Source of the DNA: Gallionella sp.
GTDB lineage: Bacteria > Pseudomonadota > Gammaproteobacteria > Burkholderiales > Gallionellaceae
Direction of reading: 5' to 3'
Length of the DNA: 64,000 nucleotides
NCBI GenBank assembly: GCA_028687575.1
Contig: JAQTZW010000002.1
Coordinates: 248,001 to 312,000 of the forward strand
Positions 18,463 through 26,997 of this stretch are shown in pieces. The position numbers and the translations under genes were made by a program. Numbering within the stretch: position 1 is the stretch's first letter; the number at the start of each line of letters is the position of its first letter. Below the pieces are notes generated by a model, which was not told the origin of the DNA, did no database searches, and saw only the letters and a list, made by a program, of their open reading frames with translations.

Positions 18463-18960
18463 GTGAGCGAAAGGCAATACAACGTGTTGATTCTGTGTAC
18501 TGGCAATTCTGCGCGCAGTATCTTGGGCGAGGTGCTGTTTAATAGCTTGGGTAAAGGTAAATTCATAGCCTATAGCGCGGGTAGCAAACCTGCCGGCAAG
18601 GTTAATCCCGGTGCTGTCGAATGGCTGCAACACAATGGTTTCAGCAGCGAAGGCTACCGTAGCAAGAGCTGGGATGAATTTGCACTTGCTGATGCACCGC
18701 AATTCGATTTTATATTTACCGTGTGCGACAACGCCGCCGGTGAGACTTGCCCGTTGTGGTCAGGTAAGCCGGCGACTGCCCATTGGGGCATTCCTGATCC
18801 GGCACATATCGAAGGCGACGAAGCGCGCCGCGCTGCTTTCAACAGAGCGGCCGAGCAATTGTCGCGCCGCATCCAATTGTTTATGGCCTTGCCGATTGAC
18901 AAGCTTGATAAGCTGACTTTGAAAGAAAAGCTGTCTGAGATTGGTCGCATTCAGGATTAA
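18463..18960 (+). CDS. arsC: Arsenate reductase, low-molecular-weight phosphatase (thioredoxin-coupled) type
   Basis: 165 residues from GTG 18463, chosen for AAAAGGA seven bases upstream. Starts with the P-loop LCTGNSARS (CX5R; nucleophile cysteine near residue 12), has the general-acid aspartate in PDPAH, and extra cysteines (FTVCDNAAGETCPL) typical of the resolving cysteines of this class. Reduces As(V) to As(III) for export by ACR3. 19 bases after arsR, same operon. Confidence 0.93.
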   Translation: MSERQYNVLILCTGNSARSILGEVLFNSLGKGKFIAYSAGSKPAGKVNPGAVEWLQHNGFSSEGYRSKSWDEFALADAPQFDFIFTVCDNAAGETCPLWSGKPATAHWGIPDPAHIEGDEARRAAFNRAAEQLSRRIQLFMALPIDKLDKLTLKEKLSEIGRIQD

Positions 18961-19114
18961 GGAGGTCGTGGTGGCTGGAGTGCCTGGGCTCTGGGTTGCG
19001 GCACGGTTGCCAGGCAGGCGGCACACGCAACGTTATGCAGCCGTTTCCCCGCTCAAGGATGAGCCAGTTGGCGTTAATAAAGGCCAACTTGCTGGTTCGT
19101 AATAAGGAAATACC

Positions 19115-20131
19115 ATGAACGTTTTCGAACGCTACCTGACCCTGTGGGTTTTTCTGTGCATTATCGTCGGTGTGATTCTGGGGCAAACCTTCCCGGCACC
19201 ATTTCACTGGCTGGGCACGCTGGAAGTCGCCAAGGTCAACATCCCGGTTGGATTGCTGATTTGGGTGATGATTATTCCGATGTTGCTGCGCATAGACTTC
19301 GGCGCACTGCATGAAGTACGTAAACACTGGCGCGGTATCGGTGTGACGCTATTCATTAACTGGGCGGTCAAGCCGTTCTCTATGGCCTTGCTGGGCTGGA
19401 TATTCATTCGTCAGGTGTTTGCGCCGTATCTGCCAGCCGAGCAGATTGATAGTTATATCGCTGGCCTAGTGCTGTTGGCCGCAGCACCCTGTACCGCGAT
19501 GGTGTTTGTCTGGAGTCGTCTGGTGAATGGTGAACCGCTGTTTACCCTGAGTCAGGTTGCCTTGAACGACTCCATTATGATGTTTGCCTTCGCGCCCATT
19601 GTTGCGCTATTGCTAGGCATCTCCTCGATCATCGTGCCGTGGAATACCTTAATCGTATCGGTGGTGCTGTACATCGTATTGCCTGTGCTATTTGCGCAGT
19701 TATGGCGCAAACTTTTGCTCAAATGCGGCGAGGCCGCATTGCAGCATACCCTGGAAATACTCGGGCCAATTTCCATCTCCGCATTATTGTTAACACTCGT
19801 GCTGCTGTTCGCATTTCAGGGTAAGGCGATTGTCGAGCAGCCTTTGGTTATCCTGATGTTGGCTATACCGATTACAATACAGGTGTATTTCACGTCCGGT
19901 TTGGCTTATTGGCTGAATCGTCGCTTTGGGGAGGCGCACTGCGTTGCCGGGCCATCCGCGCTGATTGGGGCAAGCAATTTCTTTGAATTGGCAGTCGCTG
20001 CCGCCATCAGCTTGTTCGGTTTTACTTCGGGTGCTGCGCTGGCAACGGTAGTCGGTGTGCTGATTGAGGTGCCGGTGATGTTGAGCGTGGTCTACATCGT
20101 AAAGCGCACGGAAAAGTGGTATGTCGGTTAA
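19115..20131 (+). CDS. acr3: ACR3-family arsenite efflux permease
   Basis: 338 residues, ten hydrophobic helices. Family hallmark AAAPCTAMVFVWS with the conserved cysteine, and FTLSQVALND and IGASNFFELAVAAAISLFG. Exports As(III) using the proton motive force. 154 bases separate it from arsC; that gap has no gene but AATAAGGAAATACC gives a ribosome-binding site. No arsA or arsH is adjacent. Confidence 0.96.
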   Translation: MNVFERYLTLWVFLCIIVGVILGQTFPAPFHWLGTLEVAKVNIPVGLLIWVMIIPMLLRIDFGALHEVRKHWRGIGVTLFINWAVKPFSMALLGWIFIRQVFAPYLPAEQIDSYIAGLVLLAAAPCTAMVFVWSRLVNGEPLFTLSQVALNDSIMMFAFAPIVALLLGISSIIVPWNTLIVSVVLYIVLPVLFAQLWRKLLLKCGEAALQHTLEILGPISISALLLTLVLLFAFQGKAIVEQPLVILMLAIPITIQVYFTSGLAYWLNRRFGEAHCVAGPSALIGASNFFELAVAAAISLFGFTSGAALATVVGVLIEVPVMLSVVYIVKRTEKWYVG

Positions 20132-20326
20132 GTTGTGAATACCGTGCCCAATAAAGGCCGGTTGTTAATGTAGCCTTTTTCTAAGCAAGTCTATCCAAGG
20201 CAATTCTTGGCGTCGCGCTTTCCGCTATGGATTGCGCAAACTGGCTTACGGTCAGTGGATCGCACCAACTTCCGAGTTCGTGTTGTTGCCGCCCCTTTGC
20301 GGGCGGCTTAGACATTTGGAGAAATT

Positions 20327-21847
20327 ATGAATATCAAAAATCTTGCCGAAGCCAAGGTCAATATCCTGAGCGGGCTTACTGTGGCATTGGCGCTAGTGCC
20401 AGAGGCAATCGCCTTTGCTTTCGTGGCACATGTCCATCCTCTGGTTGGTTTGTATGCCGCATTCATGGTGGGGCTAATCACATCACTGATTGGTGGTCGT
20501 CCCGGCATGATTTCAGGGGCAACCGGCGCGCTGGCGGTGGTAATGGTGGCGTTGGTGGTGCAGCATGGAGTGGAATATCTATTCGCCACGGTGGTGCTGA
20601 TGGGCGTGCTGCAAATCCTGTTCGGGCTGGCCAGATTCGGCAAGTTTATTCGTATGGTGCCGCATCCGGTGATGCTGGGTTTCGTCAATGGTCTCGCCAT
20701 CGTGATCTTCCTGGCGCAGATGGGGCACTTCAAGGTGAGCAATCTGGACGGTAGTCAGAGCTGGATGCAGGGCGCGCCGCTTTTCACAATGCTGGGTCTG
20801 ATTGCGCTGACTATGGCGATTATCTATTTGCTACCTAAACTTACTACCGCGATTCCTTCAACATTGGCAGCTATCGTAGCGGTTTCTGCGCTGGTGATCT
20901 TTTCTGGTATAGACACCAGGACAGTGGGCGATCTGGCTTCCATCAAGGGTGGGTTGCCGCAGTTCCATCTGCCAGATGTGCCGTTTAACTGGGCGACATT
21001 GCAGATTATCTTTCCCTATAGCTTAATTCTCGCCGCTATTGGCCTGATCGAATCGTTGTTGACGTTGAACCTGATAGACGACATGACCCAGACGCGTGGC
21101 AAACCTAACCGCGCCAGCATAGGGCAGGGCGTCGCTAACGTGGTGACGGGCTTTTTCGGTGGCATGGGCGGCTGCGCGATGATAGGTCAAAGCATGATCA
21201 ACGTGACCAATGGTGCGGTTAAGCACCTTTCCGGTATTGCGGCAGCACTGTTTTTGCTTAGTTTCATCCTGTTCGCTTCGCACTGGATTGAGATGATTCC
21301 CCTTGCGGCGCTGATTGGCCTGATGTTTGTGGTGTCGGAAAAGACTTTCGAGTGGGGGAGCTTCCGCTTGTTTGGCAAAGTGCCAACGCCGGATGTGGTC
21401 GTGGTTGTCACCGTTGCCGGGGTGACGGTGATGACTGATCTGGCGATTGCGGTAATCGTCGGTATTATCATCTCGGCTCTGGTATTTGCCTGGCAGCATG
21501 CCAAGAATATCGAGGTGCGTATAACGACAGAGGAACATGGTTGGAAGGTGTATGACCTACATGGTTCGTTGTTCTTCGCCTCGACGCAAAATTTCCTCGC
21601 GTTATTCACGCCTAAAGACGACCCGTCTGAAGTGGTGATTGATTTCAAGAATGCCCGCGTGAAAGATCATTCGGCCTTGGAAGCTATAGACCTGCTGGCA
21701 GAGCGCTATACCCAGCAAGGTAAGAAGCTACATTTGCGCCACCTCAGCCCCGATTGCCTGGAGTTGTTGGACAAGGCTAAAGGCATGATAGAAGTCAACG
21801 TGTTGGAGGACCCGTTGTACCACCCGGCGGATAATCGCTTGGGGTGA
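20327..21847 (+). CDS. SulP-family anion transporter with STAS domain
   Basis: 506 residues: about 12 membrane helices (1-385) with the early SulP pattern NILSGLTVALALVPEAIAF and PHPVMLGFVNGLAI, then a cytoplasmic STAS domain (about 395-500). Substrate could be sulfate, bicarbonate or another anion; sequence alone does not tell. Good start TTTGGAGAAATTATG. It lies 195 bases after acr3 in the same direction; a hairpin GCCGCCC...GGGCGGC at 20288-20309 sits in its leader. A link with arsenic resistance is possible but unproven. Confidence 0.92.
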   Translation: MNIKNLAEAKVNILSGLTVALALVPEAIAFAFVAHVHPLVGLYAAFMVGLITSLIGGRPGMISGATGALAVVMVALVVQHGVEYLFATVVLMGVLQILFGLARFGKFIRMVPHPVMLGFVNGLAIVIFLAQMGHFKVSNLDGSQSWMQGAPLFTMLGLIALTMAIIYLLPKLTTAIPSTLAAIVAVSALVIFSGIDTRTVGDLASIKGGLPQFHLPDVPFNWATLQIIFPYSLILAAIGLIESLLTLNLIDDMTQTRGKPNRASIGQGVANVVTGFFGGMGGCAMIGQSMINVTNGAVKHLSGIAAALFLLSFILFASHWIEMIPLAALIGLMFVVSEKTFEWGSFRLFGKVPTPDVVVVVTVAGVTVMTDLAIAVIVGIIISALVFAWQHAKNIEVRITTEEHGWKVYDLHGSLFFASTQNFLALFTPKDDPSEVVIDFKNARVKDHSALEAIDLLAERYTQQGKKLHLRHLSPDCLELLDKAKGMIEVNVLEDPLYHPADNRLG

Positions 21848-22007
21848 ATTCACTTGTAGCACGCTCTGGAATCGCAGCAACTCACTGCGGAGTGGCGGCT
21901 TATGGCTATGTAATTAAGCTGTTCCGCGTAGAAGTGGTGAGTTGGTCAAGGTTGTTCCCCTTTTTACAATTCATTTCGCACTAAAAATTGGCCTTCAAAA
22001 CCACGGG

Positions 22008-23093
22008 CTATCGAGGTGACAGTGAGTAGGGGCGCTCGACCAGCAGGAAAAGCGCCGAGGTCGGGATGAGCGTCAAAGCAAACATCGGTGGCAGCAAGGC
22101 CCAGAACAGCCAGGCACCATGGTCGGCAACCGGCAGCACTTTTGACAGCGCCTGAAACTCCGCCTTAAGCGCCAAACCGTGCAGCAAATAATACGAATAG
22201 CTCATGTTTCCCAGCCAACGTAGCGGTGTCCAAGAGAACAGGCGCGGCAGCCAGGCCGATGAATCGCGAAAGCAGGCTAGGCAAAGGGCGAAGAACGAAA
22301 CAAAAAGGATGCAGACTTTGAGCGCGATGCCGCCTGAGCCCGTCATTGGCAGCAGCGTGCCTAGCAGACCGGTACACAAGGCGAGCAAGCCGAAAAAGCT
22401 ATGCAGCGTGAGCGGGCGAGGGCTATTCATCACCTCATAAAGCACGATCCCAGAAATGAACATGATCAGCCTGACGTGCCCACCATTTATGGCGCAGTAG
22501 ATTGCCGTGACCGTTGCCGCGCCCAAAAAGAATGTCGTGCGCCAGACCGCCGAGCGGTCGCGTAACCGGAACACGGCGATCACCAGCGGAATTAACAAGT
22601 AGTAAAACATTTCGTAGCTCAACGACCACGCGACCGTAATCATCGGCTCGATGGGCAAGAGTCCGGGCAGCAGCAGGAAGTTTTGAATCAGGTACCAAAT
22701 TCCTTCAGGCGCGGTGGCGGGAATTTTGCTTTCGGCGGGAAAGAGCAGGGATAGGGCGACATATATCAGAAAGACCGCAATAAAAGCCGGATAGATGCGT
22801 ACCACCCGTCTAGACATAAAGCGCATAAATTTCTGGCAGCGCGCAATCAATGACCCATAGATGAGATAGCCGCTAAGTACAAAAAACAAGTCCACACCGC
22901 TGTTGCCTATGGTGTGAAGTGCTGTTGCGAACACCAGAAAGTCGGTATTCCCGGCTATCCAGGGGTTTATCAAAGTGACGAAATGCACCATGAAAACCAG
23001 GAAGACAGCAAAGCCGCGCATCCCTTCCATCGGGCGGACGTTAGCTGCGCTACCTCCGCGTGATAATTCAAATCTCTGTGCGAGCCAGTTCAT
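22008..23093 (-). CDS. Acyltransferase-3 family membrane protein (OafA/YrhL type)
   Basis: 361 residues with about ten membrane helices. The family motif is visible at the N-terminus: E-G-M-R-G-F-A-V (R26) and V-H-F with H37, the putative catalytic histidine; later LFFVLSGYLI and RRVVRIYP match the family. These enzymes O-acetylate lipopolysaccharide, peptidoglycan or exopolysaccharide sugars from the cytoplasmic side. It stands alone on the minus strand between SulP and an accessory region, so the substrate is unknown. Confidence 0.9.
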   Translation of the reverse strand: MNWLAQRFELSRGGSAANVRPMEGMRGFAVFLVFMVHFVTLINPWIAGNTDFLVFATALHTIGNSGVDLFFVLSGYLIYGSLIARCQKFMRFMSRRVVRIYPAFIAVFLIYVALSLLFPAESKIPATAPEGIWYLIQNFLLLPGLLPIEPMITVAWSLSYEMFYYLLIPLVIAVFRLRDRSAVWRTTFFLGAATVTAIYCAINGGHVRLIMFISGIVLYEVMNSPRPLTLHSFFGLLALCTGLLGTLLPMTGSGGIALKVCILFVSFFALCLACFRDSSAWLPRLFSWTPLRWLGNMSYSYYLLHGLALKAEFQALSKVLPVADHGAWLFWALLPPMFALTLIPTSALFLLVERPYSLSPR

Positions 23094-23257
23094 GGTTTTA
23101 TTTTTATTTGGTTTTTGGGGCCACCAGCAACTCTATACTGACAGCCAACCTGTTCGTAGTCAGCGTGCGCGACGCATTCAATTTACGATTGAACCACAAT
23201 TAGCGCAGGAAGGAATCGACGAGGGGGAATAATCGGGTGGGATGGAGGCACTTCCTG

Positions 23258-23289
23258 CATCGGGGTTCGACGGGAGTCGAGCCCCGATG
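23258..23289. repeat. Strong 14-bp hairpin downstream of the microprotein gene
   Basis: CATCGGGGTTCGAC (23258-23271), loop GGGA, GTCGAGCCCCGATG (23276-23289) with a single G-T pair. On the minus strand it follows the stop of the 30-residue ORF (23298) by nine bases. There is no T-run on either strand, so it may stabilise the 3' end of a transcript or be a repeat remnant rather than a classical terminator. Confidence 0.6.
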
Positions 23290-23297
23290 GTGCTAGT

Positions 23298-23390
23298 TTA
23301 GCCCCGGATCTTGATAGTGATGATAGTCACTATTATTCCAAGGACTGCAGCAACTCCGATAACGGTAAGTATTGTAGAAAAAATGTTCAT
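23298..23390 (-). CDS. 30-residue single-helix membrane microprotein
   Basis: Begins MNIFSTILTVIGVAAVLGII and ends in K-I-R-G; almost entirely one hydrophobic helix with a positive C-terminal tail. The Shine-Dalgarno is strong: GGGAGGAAGTCTAT directly before the ATG at 23390. The frame stays open upstream to 23510, but that extension has no ribosome-binding site and A+T-rich non-protein-like content. I do not recognise the family. The strong start site, the membrane helix and the stable hairpin right after the stop argue that it is expressed. Confidence 0.6.
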   Translation of the reverse strand: MNIFSTILTVIGVAAVLGIIVTIITIKIRG

Positions 23391-23670
23391 ATAGACTTCC
23401 TCCCGTGTAGTTGAAAAAATGGGTGCAAAATTAACCCGTAAAAAATTTAGCACATTTCTTTCCCAAAAAAAATAACCATGATGGTCGTATTGGTCTAAAT
23501 TAACCTTCATCCGAGAAATGAGCTTTCATGGGGGGGCATAAAACCCAGGTCGCATTGACAAGGATGGTGATGAAAATGCTGAAGCAGGATACACGCCCGA
23601 GTTCGGGGAGTTGCGCTTACGCGGCTTAACCGTCAGCCGCCGGAAAAACTGGTAGCATGAAACCCCTCCC
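23391..23670. other. A+T-rich leader and non-coding stretch between microprotein and integrase remnant
   Basis: 23391-23520 is A+T rich and is the expected leader/promoter region of the minus-strand microprotein. 23521-23670 holds no supported gene. One 7-mer of the integron inverse-core form (GCTTAAC, about 23623-23629) occurs but has no partner, so no attC site is claimed. Confidence 0.4.
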
Positions 23671-23807
23671 TTTGATGTCGAAATACTGGGGAAAAGTTAC
23701 TCGGGCATTTTGAAGTTTCCACAACGATGATATACACCCATGTGCTGAACAAGGGGGCGCGCTGGGTGAGCCGCCCGCAAGGGGCCTGCGTATCTGCAAG
23801 GGATTAA
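23671..23807 (+). pseudogene. Tyrosine recombinase (integron-integrase type) C-terminal remnant
   Basis: Reading from 23694 gives K-L-L-G-H-F-E-V-S-T-T-M-I-Y-T-H-V-L-N-K-G-A-R-W-V-S-R-P and then a stop at 23805-23807. LLGH..VSTTMIYTHVLNKG is the C-terminal catalytic block of IntI-like and related tyrosine recombinases: the histidine of LLGH and the nucleophile tyrosine of MIYTHVL are kept. Upstream, GATGTC(C)GA at 23674 looks like the preceding D-V-R segment with a one-base deletion; the rest of the gene is missing. It is therefore a fragment of a lost mobile element or integron. Confidence 0.65.
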
Positions 23808-23846
23808 AGTCACAAGAGCACAAGCACACCCCGCTGGATAAGTGAT

Positions 23847-25838
23847 ATGCAAAAAAATATATTGTCTGTTCAATCTCTTACAACTTCATTGCATTCGGTT
23901 GCCGCTATTGTTGATGGCATCTCTTTCGACATCGCTGCGGGCGAGACTTTTGCGCTGCTGGGGGAGTCGGGCTGCGGCAAGTCCATGACAGCGCTATCCT
24001 TGATGAGACTGTTGCCGGACGGGGTGGCGAATACCGGCGGTGCGGTGCAACTGGATGGAGTCGGCTTGTTCGGTCTGACGGAGCGCGAGATGTGCGAACT
24101 GCGCGGCGGCAGCATGGCAATGATCTTTCAGGAGCCGGGGCTGAGTCTGAATCCGGTGATGACGGTGGGCGCGCAGATCGCCGAGGTGCTGCCGTTGCAT
24201 GGCAGGGACGTGCGGCAGCGTTGTATCGAACTGCTGGACCGAGTGGGCATTCCCGATGCGGTGCGACGCGTACATGAGTATCCGTTCCAGCTTTCAGGAG
24301 GCATGAAGCAGCGCGTGATGATCGCGATGGCGCTGGCCGGTCAGCCGAAACTGCTGATCGCCGACGAGCCGACCACCGCGCTGGACGTGACGATACAGGC
24401 GCAGGTGTTGCAATTGCTGCGCGACACGCAAAACCAGACCGGCATGGCGATGCTGCTGATCACCCATGATCTGGGCGTGGTGGCGGAGAATGCGCACCGC
24501 ATCGGCGTGATGTATGCCGGGCAGATCGTCGAGCAGGCTAGCCGCGAGCAGTTGTTTGCAGAACCGCTGCACCCCTATACGCAGAAGTTGTTTGCGGCAC
24601 TGCCCGCCGCCGGTCGCGGCACGCTGGCCGCCATTCCCGGTAGCGTGCCCCCGCTGGGCAGCGTCCGACAGGGCTGCCGCTTTGCGGCGCGCTGTGATCG
24701 GGCATGGGCGCTGTGCCTTGAGCAGACGCCGCCGTGGGCGGAGTCCGAGGGGCGCGGGGTGCGATGCCATTTGTATTGTGAAACGGGAAACGTGAAAGGT
24801 GAAACGAACTCTCCTCTCCCGCTGGCGGGAGAGGAGGGGGGGGAGAGGGACGTTTCCCGTTTCCCGTTTCCCGTTTCACTGCTTGAGGTCACCGACCTCA
24901 AGGTGCATTTCCCCATCCGCAAGGGGGTGTTGCAGCGTGTGGCGGGCAGCGTCAAGGCGGTGGACGGAGTGTCGCTTTCGATTGCCGCCGGACGCACACT
25001 GGCGCTGGTAGGCGAGTCGGGCTGTGGCAAGACCACGCTGGGCAAGGCGCTGCTGCAATTGGTTACGCCCACGGCGGGTAGCGTGAGGCTGGCTGACCAG
25101 GAACTGGTCGGGCTGAGTCAGCGCGAACTGCGCACCCGGCGCGCGGCGATGCAGATGATATTTCAGGACCCGTATGCCTCGCTGAATCCGAGGATGCGGG
25201 TGGCCGAGATCCTCGAAGAGGGTATGAGCGCGATGAACGTCGGCGGCGACAGCGCGGCCCGACAGGCACAGATAGATGGCCTGCTGGACAAGGTCGGCCT
25301 GCCGGTCGCGGCGAAATGGCGTTATCCGCACGAATTTTCCGGTGGGCAGCGGCAGCGCATCGCCATCGCACGTGCGCTGGCGGTCGCCCCGCAACTCTTG
25401 ATCTGCGACGAGCCGACCAGCGCGCTGGACGTTTCGGTGCAGGCGCAGATATTGAATCTGCTGCGGGAATTACAACAGGAACTGGGTCTGGGCTACCTGT
25501 TCATCACCCACAATCTGGCGGTGGTGGACTATCTGGCCGATGAGGTGTGCGTGATGTATCTGGGGCGCATTGTGGAGCGTGGTGCGAGTGGGCAGGTGAT
25601 GCGTACTCCTGCGCATCCCTACACGCGGGCGCTGCTTTCCGCTGTGCCGAGGATGGATGCACAAGCACGCGAGTTTATCCGGCTGGAGGGCGATTTGCCG
25701 TCGCCCGCCGCACCGCCGCCGGGCTGCCATTTCGCGCCGCGCTGCCCTGATGCACAGGCGGTTTGCCGGGAAACATACCCGCCTGTCAGTGAGGTGCGCG
25801 AGGGGCATCGGGTGCATTGCCATTTTCCGTTGAAATAA
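23847..25838 (+). CDS. Double ABC-transporter ATPase (YejF/DppDF-like) for peptides or similar substrates
   Basis: 663 residues with two complete ABC domains. Domain 1: Walker A GESGCGKS (39-46), signature LSGGMKQR (about 149), Walker [13 protein letters not shown], and the oligopeptide-type C-terminal cysteine region near residues 272-310. Domain 2: Walker [10 protein letters not shown] (about 389), signature [21 protein letters not shown], again with a C-terminal GCHFAPRCP cysteine segment. The two halves correspond to OppD/DppD and OppF/DppF. The linker (about residues 311-344) is encoded by an in-frame palindromic heptad-repeat insertion. No permease or binding-protein gene is adjacent, so the membrane partners are elsewhere. 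Confidence 0.93.
   Translation: MQKNILSVQSLTTSLHSVAAIVDGISFDIAAGETFALLGESGCGKSMTALSLMRLLPDGVANTGGAVQLDGVGLFGLTEREMCELRGGSMAMIFQEPGLSLNPVMTVGAQIAEVLPLHGRDVRQRCIELLDRVGIPDAVRRVHEYPFQLSGGMKQRVMIAMALAGQPKLLIADEPTTALDVTIQAQVLQLLRDTQNQTGMAMLLITHDLGVVAENAHRIGVMYAGQIVEQASREQLFAEPLHPYTQKLFAALPAAGRGTLAAIPGSVPPLGSVRQGCRFAARCDRAWALCLEQTPPWAESEGRGVRCHLYCETGNVKGETNSPLPLAGEEGGERDVSRFPFPVSLLEVTDLKVHFPIRKGVLQRVAGSVKAVDGVSLSIAAGRTLALVGESGCGKTTLGKALLQLVTPTAGSVRLADQELVGLSQRELRTRRAAMQMIFQDPYASLNPRMRVAEILEEGMSAMNVGGDSAARQAQIDGLLDKVGLPVAAKWRYPHEFSGGQRQRIAIARALAVAPQLLICDEPTSALDVSVQAQILNLLRELQQELGLGYLFITHNLAVVDYLADEVCVMYLGRIVERGASGQVMRTPAHPYTRALLSAVPRMDAQAREFIRLEGDLPSPAAPPPGCHFAPRCPDAQAVCRETYPPVSEVREGHRVHCHFPLK
24778..24879 (+). 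repeat. 102-bp palindromic heptad-repeat element inside the ABC ATPase gene
   Basis: Left arm: GTGAAAC, GGGAAAC, GTGAAAG, GTGAAAC (24778-24805). Centre: hairpin CTCTCCTCTCCCGC / GGGAGAGGAG around TGGC, plus a G-run. Right arm: GTTTCCC three times and GTTTCAC (24852-24879), the reverse complement of the left arm type. It is 102 bases, exactly 34 codons, and keeps the reading frame, adding a Pro/Gly/Glu-rich linker between the two ABC domains. Confidence 0.85.
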
Positions 25839-25960
25839 GGCGATTCGAGTTGACGGGGTAAGGGCTTTGGATTACAAAGACGACGGTGTGTCAGGTTTGT
25901 TCTGGCTGCTCACATGGCAATAAATACTGATTCGTTTCAACCTATATCGAGGAGAGCAAC

Positions 25961-26302
25961 ATGAGCAACAATACAAGCGTCGTGACGGGTGATGTCAGCA
26001 AGGAAAAACTAATCCAGGATCTGCAACTGGTCGTGTCCGATGCGGAAGAATTGCTGAAATTGACTGCAAGTCAAGCGGGCGAGAAGATCAGTGATAAGGT
26101 GAGCGTGGCTCGTGAGCGTGTTCAGGAAAGCCTGGTCTCGGCCAAGGCGCGTCTGGCGGTGGCCGAGGAAGCCATGCTGGAACGCACCCGGGAAGCCGCC
26201 CGTGCCACCGACGAATATGTCCACGAGAATCCCTGGCGTGCAGTCGGCATTGCCGCTGGTGTTGGACTGGTGGTCGGCATGTTGATCTCACGGGGTCGCT
26301 AA
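25961..26302 (+). CDS. YqjD/ElaB-like (DUF883) membrane-anchored protein
   Basis: 113 residues: a long amphipathic, charged helical region (about 15-85) and one C-terminal membrane helix with the family end pattern NPWRAVGIAAGVGLVVGMLISR. In E. coli YqjD/ElaB attach to the inner membrane by this helix and bind ribosomes in stationary phase. Good ribosome-binding site GAGGAGAGCAACATG. First of three small genes in the yqjD-yqjE-yqjK arrangement. Confidence 0.92.
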   Translation: MSNNTSVVTGDVSKEKLIQDLQLVVSDAEELLKLTASQAGEKISDKVSVARERVQESLVSAKARLAVAEEAMLERTREAARATDEYVHENPWRAVGIAAGVGLVVGMLISRGR

Positions 26303-26305
26303 GCG

Positions 26306-26695
26306 ATGTCGGGAGTGCATTCCGGTCTGATGGGGTCGGTCAGGCGGCTGCTGTCCACACTGTTGGATATCGCCTCCACCCGGCTGGAATTGCTGGCTAA
26401 CGAGATATACGAGGAGCGTCTGCATTTGGAGCAGATGCTCCTTTATCTTTTGTCTGCATTGTTCTGCATCGGTATGAGCATCATGCTGCTCACGGTATTC
26501 ATCGTAGTGTTGTTCTGGGATGACTACCGTTTGGGCGTATTGGGCGGGGCAGCTACCCTGTTTCTCGTTTCCGGTTTGCTGCTGGCCGGCAAGTTGCGCG
26601 CGCTGACACGGGTCAAATCGAAGTTGTTCTCCGTTAGTCTTGCCGAACTGGGTAAGGATAGGGTGCATCTGGATGGTGACAATGGGGCTGCATAG
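26306..26695 (+). CDS. YqjE-like (phage-holin superfamily 6) membrane protein
   Basis: 129 residues; N-terminal amphipathic helix with RLELLANEIYEER, then two membrane helices (about 45-68 and 75-95). The arrangement immediately after a YqjD-like gene (3-base gap) is conserved in many proteobacteria. Function unknown; holin-superfamily name reflects fold only. Confidence 0.88.
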   Translation: MSGVHSGLMGSVRRLLSTLLDIASTRLELLANEIYEERLHLEQMLLYLLSALFCIGMSIMLLTVFIVVLFWDDYRLGVLGGAATLFLVSGLLLAGKLRALTRVKSKLFSVSLAELGKDRVHLDGDNGAA

Positions 26696-26981
26696 GCAAG
26701 AGGTGTTGCAGCGTCGCGCGGCATTGCTGGAGAAAATCTCTGGTCAACGCGCGCAGATTGCTGAAACCGGCGAGCGTCTGAGGCCGGTTTTTCAGGTTGC
26801 CGATCAGGCGGTGCAGGCGGGACGTTTTCTTGCCGCGCATCCCGTTCTGGTGGCGGGCCTGGCCGGGCTGCTGGTGGTGCGCAGGAGAGGGATGTTGGGT
26901 CTTGTCAGAGGTGCCTGGCGAGCTTGGCAGGCGTACCGCTATTTCGGCGCAGTGTCTAAAAAGCTCAATTCAAGATTGTAA
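26673..26981 (+). CDS. YqjK-like small basic protein
   Basis: 102 residues if the ATG at 26673 is used, 99 if the ATG at 26682; both overlap the end of the yqjE-like gene by 13-23 bases. Helical N-terminal half (RQEVLQRRAALLEKISGQRA), one hydrophobic stretch (about 55-70) and a basic C-terminus. Position as third gene after YqjD- and YqjE-like proteins is the main reason for the name; sequence conservation in this family is low. Confidence 0.7.
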   Translation: MVTMGLHRQEVLQRRAALLEKISGQRAQIAETGERLRPVFQVADQAVQAGRFLAAHPVLVAGLAGLLVVRRRGMLGLVRGAWRAWQAYRYFGAVSKKLNSRL

Positions 26982-26997
26982 AATAAAATACATTCAA

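Noticed and set aside
20227-20754. A 175-codon frame overlapping the start of the SulP gene
   Set aside because: It overlaps the well-supported SulP coding region in another frame, has basic low-quality sequence and no family similarity that I can see.
23298-23390. Type I toxin-antitoxin pair
   Set aside because: The microprotein is toxin-like in form, but no antisense promoter or RNA was identified, so the claim is limited to a microprotein.
23521-23700. Integron attC or attI site next to the integrase remnant
   Set aside because: Only a single 7-mer resembles a core site and no paired core with an imperfect palindrome was found.
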